NCBI RefSeq assembly: GCF_033807575.1
Contig: NC_084705.1
Coordinates: 5,760,019 to 5,824,018 of the forward strand
DNA from: Cydia pomonella
Taxonomy: Eukaryota > Arthropoda > Insecta > Lepidoptera > Tortricidae
Reading direction: 5' to 3'
Length of the DNA stretch: 64,000 bases
Shown: positions 12,701 to 24,700 of the stretch, one piece after another
How positions within the stretch are numbered: position 1 is the stretch's first letter
Layout of the letters: the number at the start of each line of letters is the position of its first letter
Program-made: the position numbers and the translations under genes
The notes under the pieces: model-generated
The model's database searches: none
Told to the model about the DNA's origin: nothing
Seen by the model: the letters and a program-made list of their open reading frames with translations, nothing else

Positions 12701-15700
12701 CAACTTTCCAGTTTCCCATCAAAAGGCGTAATCGATATTTTTGGAAGCTTAGCTAAATTATTCTCAAGCGTTAAAGATTTCACTTCAGGCTTATCACTTA
12801 TTTCACTTCTAGCCATTTGTCTCAACCTACATTTTACGGATTTTAGCTTACTTTCAAATTCCTTGGTGACTTCATACTCCTCCACACGTTTTTCAGGTTT
12901 AAGTGGACGTAAAATCCGTAGTTGTGCTTTGTGAAAGTCCTTTTCTATATCCTTGATGTCTGATTCATCATACCCTTTCAAGTCGGAACCCTCAATATTT
13001 TCTAACCGAAAAATAGCGTAACCTCGCGCGACATGGAACATGTCTACTGTCGCGGGATCCGTGTCACTATCACCATGTACACTCATATTGTTTTAAGTGC
13101 AATTAAAAACACTAAAACGGCGAAAAACTCAAACTTAATTGCAAGATTAATTCAATAACAACGAAGTACTACTGACTGATACTAGTGACATTGACAGTTG
13201 ACGTTAACCCTTGACAACTATGAGAATGTTGTCAGCAATATTAACCACGAGTGAACGAATGATTTACTAAAAGCACTACTACACGGCCACCAACTTTCTT
13301 GCTTACCCTCGACTTTTTTATAAGTGTACCCTAAATTTTGAATTAAACAAATGATATGACCAAACAAATTTGAATAAGCAACAAACAACGAGAAACGAAA
13401 ACCAAAGGTCACTTTTCAAATTATCCGGTTCGAAGGACCAAAATGTTCAATAGCGAGAGAGTGGACTGTAATTCGAAAAAGGGGGGCGATAGGGAATGAA
13501 ATTTAGGGGCCGGTTGAGCAAGAAAGTTGTGAGATATTAAGATTAGAATATTAAATTAAAACTAAAATGTGAAATAGTGTAGGGCGAAGTTACCTTTCAG
13601 TCCGGGAGTTGTGGGGCTGAATCGTTGGTCGCCGTTGAAGACCGCTGGTGGTGATTCTGGCTGTCCTTGTCGCCAGCTAGAAGTAAGCTCAGAACCGTTA
13701 CCTTGAGTCGTCCAACTTAGACCTCGGATTTTCCACTTCGGATGTGCCTGGTGCCCTTCGTCCACACAACACTGAATCTAAATGCTAGAGACGTGATTGG
13801 CAGTAGTGCTTTCAATAAGTTGCGAGAATTAGCGAGAACGATGAAATACGATGTTAACTAGTGGTAGGTTGATGACACACTGACCCTGACGTGTCTATGA
13901 CAGAGCAATATTCAAATTTCAACTGTGAGCTGGTGTTGCCACAGTAAATACGAAAAAATCTTGTAGAATACAAGGCCAAAGCTGAACAACGGTTTATGAA
14001 AAAAAAACTCGTTCGTTGAAACGATAATTTGGCAAATAAAACATCGGATATATCTGCCTATAATGTTTCGAAGTTGCGATTAATTGAAGGAGATACTTCG
14101 TTCGAATATGTTTTGCTTTTTTAGGATCTGTACCTCAAAAGGAAAAAAATGATTCCGTAGTTAACCAACCAAAAAGGAACCCTTATAAACCTTATAGTTT
14201 CGCCATGTCTGTTTGTCTGTCTGTCCGTCCGAAGCTGAAATTTGGCATGTTATAAATCAGTTACACCGACAGTCGTAAAATAAAACCTAGAAAAATATTT
14301 TTTTAGGGTAGATCCCCTTCACGAAGTGGGGATGTTTTTTTTTCGCTTCAACCATACATGTAGTGTCGTTAAATAGATCTTTAAAAAAATATGGGTCTTC
14401 AAAACAATTGTTTGATAAACATAATATTTTCGGAAATAATCACTCTGAAAGAAAAAAAATTGTGTCCCTCCCTCGTCTAACTTTTGAACAATGGGTCCAA
14501 AAAATATAAAAAAAATACATATAAGTAACCTTTCAGTGATAACTATAGCGAACATAATCGGTAAAGCCGTCTTTGAGTTTTTGTCAAAAAGTCTATTTTT
14601 ACGGTTAACTACGGAACCCTACACTGAGCATGGCCCGACATGCTTTTGGCCGGTTTATTTTATTTTATCATATCTTTAAACCTATTAGCTACGTTTCGTT
14701 TTAGACTTAAGTTCCTGTTTTTGAGTTCATAGAGATATTTCAACCATCCGAGTTTTCATAGTTTAATTTTACTAATTTAATAACACTAATTTTATAATAC
14801 ATATCAGTTTTATAGTTAATTTTTTTAACTTAGAAATTATGTGTAAGTGGTTAATAAAAACGATTTATGTTTTATATATAATATGGCAGTAAAATATTAA
14901 ATGGTCAGTATTTTCTGCGAGCACCTAAGCAAGAAATCCGATGTAGGTATTTTTTGCTGTCATTTGTCGTCCCGACCGATGTAGATAATTCTGCAGTTAG
15001 GAAAAACCTTTTTTTGTGTCGTACGTAATATTCTTCGTCGAACTACTTCACAATGGTATGTTTTTAGGGTTCAAAGGGAAAAACGGAAACCTTATATGAT
15101 CACTTGTGGGTATGTCTGTCCGTCTGTCACAGCCCATTTGCTCCGAAACTACTGGAGCAATTAATTTGAAATTTGGTATCCATATGTAAGACTGAGTCCC
15201 AAAGATGGGCATGTACCTAACGTCAACGAATGAATTTTAAACATAGGGGCCACTTTTGGTAAATCTAAAAATTAAAAAACAAAGTTTGCAAACTATGTCA
15301 TGTTATATATCAAATGAAAGGTCTTATTGTGAGACATTCAAATATATATTTTTTATAATTTTTGGATAAACTGTTTACCTGCGCGATGTTGAAGTCCTCA
15401 GCTCTCAGCCAGTAAGGGCCGACGGTGAAGCGCGGGTGCACCACCAGCCGCTTCACGGATCTGTGCACGCCGCTGTCGTCGTCGGTGTGGCCCGTGCCCG
15501 CCACAACGTAGTCCGCTCCTGAGAAGATTGTGCTGAAAAAGTTTTTTATATTTTTATGTTGGAATGATGTACTTCCTATTACATTCAGCATAAAAAAAAG
15601 TAGCGGATCTTAATAATTAATAAAACTTAATAATAAAAATATGTATAATACGACTCTACTATATGTAGAACAATTAAACTGTGGCAGATACTTTTTACTG

Positions 15701-18700
15701 CGAACTGTAGAGACAACAAGACAAGAGGTATATTTCTGATCGGAAAAGTGATCTAGGGTGGTAGATACTTTTGGCGCGTTGTTTTATACGCTACACTGCT
15801 ATTGCTGCTGACTGTAAATCTAGGTTTAATCCTTGTGTATTGACCTGACATTTAGTAACAAATTATGTTGCGTAATTTTATGATTCGTTGCCTGATGTAT
15901 TTGTTCAAACATCTTCTAATTTATGTAAAGAGAAAATTAACGAATTATTAGGTAACTCTAACTGCGCTAACACTACCTACCTCTATATACATAAATGTGC
16001 AATTTATGTCTGTAAATCCTTTGTTTGGATAGGTAATAGGTACAATTATTAGCAGAAATAAGGAGACAAATGTACAGGTGATTATTAAAATTTTCACACT
16101 CATTTTACAGTATACCATAAGTGCATGCTGTTACGGGTAGATAAGTGTGTATATAATGTTCTATAAAAAAAAAAGAAAAAAAAAAGTGTATCACGTCTAT
16201 CAAGTACGAGTAGTGACTAATTTAATTGCTTTATATTTTAGTGAACTGTGCATAATAAGTAATAAGAGCTACCAAGCCCAAGTATGTCAAAGTAATGTAC
16301 ATATTATGACAGTCAAAGAATAAACGTTATAGCAGTCAAAGACATCTGACCAGTGCGCCGCGGTGAGCACCCAGCGCTCGCCGATGACGGTGCCTCCGCA
16401 AGTTCCGCCGAACAGCACGGCCGACGGGATCCGCCGGTGCACCGCCGTCGCGGTGTCATTCTTCGTGGATTTGGAGATAGCTGCAAGTAGGACGGGCAAC
16501 GACTTATAATGAACGAAACTTTATACCTATCAGTAGGCTAAGCACATGATTGGCACGACATTACTTCGCGGCGAGATAGACTAGACGGGTGTCTTTTTCT
16601 ATGTTAATTAAAGAGGGACGGATAGTCTCTCCCGCCGCGAGATACTGTCGCGCCAAAATACATTTTTGCTGCAATCCTGGGCCTCCTTAACTTTCTGTCC
16701 CCCCCCCCCCCCCCATGAAGAAAGTTTGCCCACCACTGCTTCATACCATATATTCTAGTTGAGATTCTATTCTGGTTCGACCACGCTTAGCACTGACTTG
16801 GCAGTGACAACTATCCGATTTTGACACTGAAGTAGGCGGTGAACAAAAACAGCAGCGTAGCATTTGAGTAACGGCTTATGTGCCTGGTCTCATTGGACAC
16901 GTTTTCTTTTTGTTAAACCTTGGTTAGTTACAGTGGTGTTTGCACTAATCATATTCTGATTCTAGCGTTTCACTAGATGTAATGCGTTTTCTCCTGAAAG
17001 AAGTAAGCATACACATGTATTTAATTTATGGATCTTAGCAACGACGTAACCATAACCAATAGGTGCGTTTTGCAAGAAATTGAAATGAGTATAGGTACGT
17101 AAGATCTATTATCCGCTCGGCTGGTTATCGATAGAATTTGTCGCATTTACAACAATGGAGAGCATGCGCAATATGACCGTGGGATTCGAAATATCTGTGG
17201 CGAGACTAAATGTTACACTATTTATAATTTTTGCTTGAAAAATTGATCAATTGCGGATAGTATCCGATTGAAGTGTTAAAGTTTCTAATATTTCTGTAGG
17301 ACATGTAATAAATTTGGTTTGTAATACCCAATGATATTATATAACTATAGATAGGCTATACTCATACATGAGGAGCACAAACAATACTTCCATTTAATTA
17401 CCTTCGAAGACATGCTCGTGTACATAATCTTGTCTCTTTCTCTCACGGTGTGCGAGAGTTCGATAGCACGTGCACATCTCTCGCTTGCCTATTAGGCGCG
17501 ACTAAAGGCATCTTGCAGTGGCGGAGCGTCCATAGAACTCGATTTCCATGGGCATGCCCATTTAGAGAGATCTGAGAACTTTCCTCCAGAAATCCTAATC
17601 AAACTATGGCTTACCTCATAAACATTTTTGCATGCCGCTACGAACTTGTACAATTCGTACAAAGTAATCGCTTCAATTTTGGAACGCCTATAACTTATCT
17701 ATATATCTTATATGTAGTAATATAATATCATTGGTAATACTTATCTACTTTTTTGCAGTTTCCTTTATTGCTCCCACATCTAATAGTACATGTACCTATT
17801 ACGGTGCTTGTTAAGGTATGCTAAAACAAGAAGCTTTTTGTTACGAAACAAGAATCCTTGATTTAAGCGGACTTGGAAGTAGCATATAAGTGAGATATTG
17901 TATTAGACATGTAAATTATATGTATGTATATGTATAAGTAAAAGTGGTGTAGCTAGGCGTGGTGGGCGAAGTGGGTACTCGCCGGGCCTCGCGGAAGCCA
18001 TCCCTTATTACCTTGGGAATAAACATTGAAAGAAAAGCAGGGGCCTTATTCGAGATGCACAACTGTCAAATTTCGCGTCCACATCAAATCAACACTTGAT
18101 TCTATCGCATGTTGATTGTATCAAGTGTTGATTCTATCAACTGTGGATATTATCATTTGGAACAATCAAAACTCATTCATAGAAAAAATAATCAAACAAA
18201 AATCAACTTTGTTTATTACTACTATATAGTTTGAAATGGCTCTGAACTCGAAGTGGTTCGGTTTGATTTGATTGTCACCTGACTGTGGATTGCTAATGTC
18301 AAATTTTGACAAGTGTTGATTTTATTGCAAGACTTTTTTGTCCATGGGCTTGGGCACCATCTTGGATTTTTTGACGTACGACAGGGAATACCCTTCCTTT
18401 CCTACAATATATGGCATAGAGTAAAGCGTCTTTTTTTTTTAAACATAAGTTTACAGGAATCAGCGACATCTTGTATTCGATAGGATAAGTAATGCGCTAT
18501 GAACAATGCGGCGGCGAGTAGTGAAACTGTACCTGACAACGTCAATCAATTAAAAAGTGACCACACAGTTGATGGTCGATAAAGGCGATTATTAATTGAA
18601 TTTTAACGACAATAAAGAACTATTGAGATGCGATCTTTTTGTTGAACCCACACCTACACGTCGAATAATGCTCGCTCCACATATTCTTCTATAAACGCTC

Positions 18701-21700
18701 AAAATTGTAAAAAAAATTGATGCAATTTACTCCGCACCCAGTCTCAAGTTGCTTCTAAACCACGTTCACGAACCAAGTTGTAACCTAACACATCTGTAAA
18801 TATAAGGCATATTTATTTTAGATTTAGAGATAAAGTCCGTTTTTTTTTTTAATTACGAGATGGTTCTTGAATAACCTTTATTACTATAAAAATAATACTA
18901 CATTTGTCAAAAAAAAATCTGTATTGCGCTATTACATAATGCATAAAATTTATATAAAGATAGGTACCATAGTAGCTCGCTCACTTGGTCTATCAACAAC
19001 TATTTTAATGCTTTGTACTCGTATACGCGACCCCATTGTATGTACAGTCGCCATCAGATATATCGGAACGCATGTATGAGATCTCAAATTATTAAGATAA
19101 GACCTACTGTACTGTCTATATTACTTACCAAGACCTAATATTTTGTTATTCAACTACAAATAAAATAAAATTTATCATTTTCAGTTAACACATATTTTTA
19201 CCGATTTCTTTAATAAAATAAAACATTAAAGTAATATGTGACTATACTTCATTGTCTTTGGTGTAGATTATTTACTGATGCTCCAATTTCCTGTATCAGT
19301 TTGGTACAAGGAAATATAAAAACTACACCTCTTCAAAAACTTTGCTGGTAGTTCGACATCTGTAAGTTTAAATATAAAACATGATAAAAACACTTAAGTC
19401 AAAAACGTATACATAATATATTTGCCCTATATTCTGGTCGCTCGGTAGGGTGCTCAGAAGGCTGGGTGCATTTCCGCGCTGGTTAACAATGCTGATCCTC
19501 TGGTCACCAGAAGCCTATATAGTGCCCTAGAGTTTCAAATTCAACCCCAAGTGCCACAAATATGTAGTTAAGGGTTTAAATTCTGGATCAAGAACATGGA
19601 ATACTGTTCGCTAGTAAGGCCATAGGTATTAGAAAAAAATAATAGTAGGAGACGGCCGTGCTCATGGTAGGTGGTACAGGTGGGCCAGGCAAGCTCTGAA
19701 ATTATGCACCTATTTTACTATAACTTTGTTCACCTGTGTATATTTACTGTTTCCATGATAATCATTTTTAATATGTAGCCCGTGTAATCGGGCTGTATCA
19801 TTGGTCTCATATTTTTTAACACAAAATCATAATTTTAATTCAATAATTAATGGTGTTTTACATATTAATCATTAATGTACCTATTTTGCAAAATTTTCTT
19901 GCATATAATAATATTGTTTACTTCAATTGACGTGTTTATTATTTTCGTTACTATGTCAACGTTAATACTTAAACAATTATAACGTGAAGGTTGAGTCCGC
20001 AGTACAGTTACAGTTCCAAACTCGAAATGTCTGAACAGTCATGAAATTTGGTATGTATATACGTTAAAGGCCCCTTTTTCATGCCCACACCATTTGACAT
20101 TTGGGGACCTCGAGGAACCGCAGCCATCTTGGAAAATGTGGACCATCCAGGAGAAATTCGCGTTTTACTCTAAATCTACGTTCTTTATTCAATAATCGTG
20201 TAAGGCAACATTCAAGCTTATAAAATTCTACATAAAATAGTTTTAGACATCTTTGCGAAAAAAAAAATGATCTTGCTTTAAAAAATACTTGCTAAACCCA
20301 GATTTAGCCCTTATACCCTTTCATGGGATATTCTCTTAATAGGAAACTTGGAAGAATAAAAATTCTACTTTTAACTATACATTTGTACATAATCTACCCC
20401 AATATCAATATTTTACTTGACTGCAACTTAACCAGAAAGTAGGGTTATGGGTATAAGTACTGAGGATTCAGGACAGACTGTAGCTTAGGATACTGGACGG
20501 ATTTTTTAAATGACGTATTATTTAGCCCTAAACTTTTTTCTTCCGTTAATTTTAGTAACTTTGTATTGCATAGCACTTGTATACTAACTGTGGATCTACT
20601 GATCAGGGTGATACTGTGACTCAATAGTTTAGGCGCTAGAAGAAAAAATATGATTTAATATTCGGAGTCCTCTTAAGGCGGCTGTATTGATTTTTCTTTA
20701 ATAGAACAAGTAAAAGTAGGTTGTGAATGGCAAGAGGAATCTAACGATACGTCATTTAAAAAAATCCGTCCAGTATCCTAATACCTAGCTACTGGGTGTA
20801 CTGAAACATCAGTACTTACACCCATAACCCTTCTTTATGGTGTAGTCGCAGTAGAATAAAATGTTAATATTGGGGTAGACCACGTACAAATGTATAGTTA
20901 AAAATAGAATTCATATTCCTCCGAGTTTCCTTTTAAGAGAATGTCCCCTGGAAGTGTATAAGCGTTAAACTTAGATTCAGCAAGTATTCTCTATAACAAG
21001 ATGTATTGTTCCGCAAAGATATCGAGGACTTTTTTGTGTAGAATTTAATAAGTTTTAATGTTGACTGTTGTGTTGATGGTACACATTTTCCAAGATGGCT
21101 CGGATTCCTCGAGGTCCCCAAATGTTAAATGGTTTGGGCATGAAAAAGGGGCCTTTAATTTATATACATAATAAATTTCATGACTGTTACAGAGATTTCG
21201 AGGTTGGTCCTAATCCGATTATGCTACATTGTGCGTCCGCAGCAAATTCGGTTCTCCATACAAATGTAGTTTCGCTCTCATTTTAAATCGGCTAGTTAGA
21301 TTGCTCTGAAACTTTGTACTTACAATAGGATATGGTATGTCTATGCCTATAATTAATTTAAAACATAAATGTGAAATGAGAGCCAATTAAGTTCAATATT
21401 AAGAATATGTGTCGTTGTTGACTCGCAGACAACGGAATTGAGATCTATATGGGTGCCATGTTCTGTGCTGTGTAGAAAATCCTGAAATTATAAATGATTT
21501 GTCTTGGCTAGTTTTTACGTATTGGCTACGTATCACCGAAACGTCACAAACACCACGAAGGTTCGGCTTGTACGGGCCCTCGTTTTTCCTATATTCTTAT
21601 ACGCTGCGGAGACCTGGACTATCCGAAAGACAGGAGAAGACGATAGACGCCCTAGAAATATGGTGCTGGAGGAAAATGCTGGGGATATCCTGGACCGAGT

Positions 21701-24700
21701 TTCGGACTAATGTCTCCATCCTTAAAGAACTTCCGTATCAAGCAGCGCCTTCCGACTCTCGTAAAGACCCGCATACTCAGTTTTTTCGGTCACGTCTCGA
21801 GGAGGAACAACGACTCCATAGAGCGTCTAGTGGTGCAGGGTAGAGCAAACGGAAAAAGACCGCGCAAAAGGCCACCTATGCGATGGACTGACCAAATCAA
21901 ATCTGCCATGAAGGGTCCCCTGAACGCATTTGCCAGAATGGCCCCCAACCGCGAAAAATGGCGAGAAATCGTATGGCAAGCAACATCTGCGCCTGATATC
22001 AGCAGTTGACCACGACGCTCTGCAAAGAGTACAACGACAAAGCAGAAGAAGACGTATCATATTTGTCTAAAATTTGGTTTGTTGGTACACACACAAGGGA
22101 TAGTCTCTAGCTAGGTACGGGGTGCCACACTCGTCAGCGCGACGGCGATATTTTTTACCTTTTACCTAAAAATCTCAAATTTGTGTACGGGCTCAGCTCC
22201 TGTTTCGTCTTAAGCCTAAATTTAACAGATTCTGACTCACAGGGGGCTTTGAGCATGCTGTTGCGTTCGTTTTCAAATTTTGAAAATAAACTAGCCTAAC
22301 AACACAATAAATGCTTGTTTTTCCGCATTCTTCACTATATCTCCCTGTCTCATTACTATCTGACCTTCTAACCCAGAGGGGAAAATATACCTTATTGGGG
22401 ATACTCCATCTTCCTCGTGATAATATATTTTACTTTACTGAAAAGCAATCGGTACATGTTACAAGATGCACATTGTTAAGAGCCGGGGTTAGAACCCACG
22501 ACCATTGGTTTTAAAATGAAGCTTTGTATATAATTTGTATTTTTATAATAAATCTGTTTTCTTGTTGACATTTTGTGGTATTGTATTGCTTTATGTTAAT
22601 TGTGAAGATATTTTTTTCATTTGTCACATGCGTCACATGTACGTTTTTATGATAGATCTACATCGACGCAACTGCATGTCATTGTCAAAGAGCATATAAT
22701 CACTACGTTTTAAGAGACGGGACTTCCATACTAGCGAGTGGAATCAGTTTGTTTCGCAAATCATTACCAAAATGTACGACAAAGAACTGTCAAAGAACCA
22801 TAGTACCAACATAAGCGATTTAAATAGTGTAGTACGCTACACGCTTACGATTCTTATCGATATCGATAAAATGGGGAGGGTTGAAACATAGGCTCCTGTC
22901 TACAAATTTTGTACTCGAAATCAGGTTAGCATCGAGTCCACATTTAAGTTGTATGTTATATAGTGGATAGTTCTTAATTGGACTACTATCTGGTCGGGCT
23001 TAATGTGGACCCGAATTATTTTAATACAGTTTTTAAGTCGTGTTTTTTTATTTTATTAAATGCTTGATTTTCATAATGATGTGCACATACATGTTTGAAT
23101 AAATGTAACTTTTCTATGGGAAGATGTATCTGGTCTTCGTTCCCAACAAATTTGGCCCACTGCCTGCATCTGAAAACATACAGCCTTGGAAAAACATGAC
23201 TTTATCTACAGTTTATATTCCATGTGTTTGCTAATGAGATGATTAACTGATTATTTCGCGCTAATATGCATCTATAAATCATGTTTTTCGGCATCCAGTT
23301 ATCAACAACCCTTTATCAATGCTTTAACTTTTTATGTATTTATATGTCTGTTAATCATGAGAACGGGTCTGGCCTTGTTGGCAGCGACCCTGCCTATGAA
23401 GCCGATGGTCCCAGGTTCAAATCCTGGAACGGGCATTTATTAGTGTGATGAGCATGAATATTTGTTCCTGAGACATGGGTATTTCCTATGTATTTATAAA
23501 TACTTATAAATTAGGACTATGTACATATATATATTCATTATTACACAAACTGACTTAGTACTAAAGTATGAATAGCATGTGTTGTGGGTATATATATATA
23601 TATTGTTGTCTAAGTACCCACAACACATGCCATTCATACTTTAGTACTAAGTCAGTTTGTGTAATAATGTCCTATAATATTTCTTTATTTATCATAAAAA
23701 CAGAGATTAATTTTCTTACATTTTAGGTTAATATATTAAATAATCACTAGATAAAAAAATATGTTAACTAATGACCATTAATGCATAAGTAATAGATAAT
23801 TTATGCATTATTAATCTTCGACGAATTAATTATGGTCATATTGCATGCTAGTTCTAAGGAAATTTCACATATTTAATTTAATTATTTACACTGATATACA
23901 AATAAAACTACAATTATCGATAGTTATAGTACATCCCTGGTTCACAACGAAAAATAATGTAAAATATCTAATTTTTGATGTGTTTATAGCCTGCTGACCC
24001 AAAATAAGGTCAAAAGTATCTAAAGCAATACTTACCAGTCTTCATCCAAGGGAAATTTCGCCATAAAATCCCTTTTTTCGTGATTTTCCCGAGTGGCTCG
24101 CTTGCCACATATTTCACACTTAGTAAACCGTTTTCTCGCTGGCATTGTAACAAACTCGCTCTTTACTCTGATCACGGTTGACTATTTTCGATTTTTTCAC
24201 TAAATAATAAAGAAATTACACGAAATACCCGAACAAAACATTGAAGCCTTCAAAACAAACAAAGCAATTAGGCTGACAGTAGACTTGATGTAAACTTGAC
24301 AGAATAAATAGCACTGACGTTTTCTTTTTCTTCGTTGGCAATGATTTGCGAAACAAATTCCATACAAAACTTTTTTCTTCCTAGTTGCGTCAGCCTGATC
24401 GGAATTTGGCAGCTAACTCCATCTTGCGTCCAGTAGAAGAATCAAAATCGTACAGAAAAAACTACTCTCTGCCTTAGGATCCCCTTTTAAATGTCATAAA
24501 TCCAAACATGGCAGCCATACCCATCGACAAAAAAGTCTACCGTTGATCTAATTTCATTTGACAGTTAACTAATACGTATTCGACACGCTTATATTTGACA
24601 ACTAGAATCTTGACTAGAGCTGGGACTGCGTACCAAAAGTACGTCTCTGTTACTCGTACCAAAAGTACGTCTAAAATACCAGTTTTACGAGTATGACTCC

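Larger units (their letters stand above)
7275..13988 (-). mobile_element. Complete BEL/Pao LTR retrotransposon
   Basis: A 6714-bp element with two 545-bp LTRs, a candidate primer-binding site (TGGTCCTTCGAACCGG on the minus strand, 13440-13425, three bases inside the 5' LTR) and one long gag-pol frame. The 5-bp duplication ACGGT occurs at 7270-7274 and 13989-13993, which is the size normal for BEL/Pao. LTR identity, the open frame and perfect target duplications point to a very recent insertion. It lies in protease intron 3 in the gene's orientation. No env-like frame is present. Confidence 0.97.

Noticed and set aside
8330..12934. Several plus-strand frames of 60-184 codons
   Set aside because: They are shadows of the BEL/Pao polyprotein on the opposite strand.
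15516..15522. Alternative acceptor for protease exon 3 (TCTCAG|GAGCGG)
   Set aside because: It would replace the conserved Cys after the catalytic His by Trp and break the frame with exon 4; the acceptor at 15533-15534 fits.
16529..16740. Possible hAT element between cagtaggctaagcac and the inverted cagtggtgggcaaac
   Set aside because: The two ends are not inverted copies of each other and the 8-bp flanks do not match; the right end may be a lone hAT terminus.
21095..21286. 63-codon plus-strand frame
   Set aside because: It lies in the right arm of the fold-back element and has a decayed inverted counterpart; no sign of selection.
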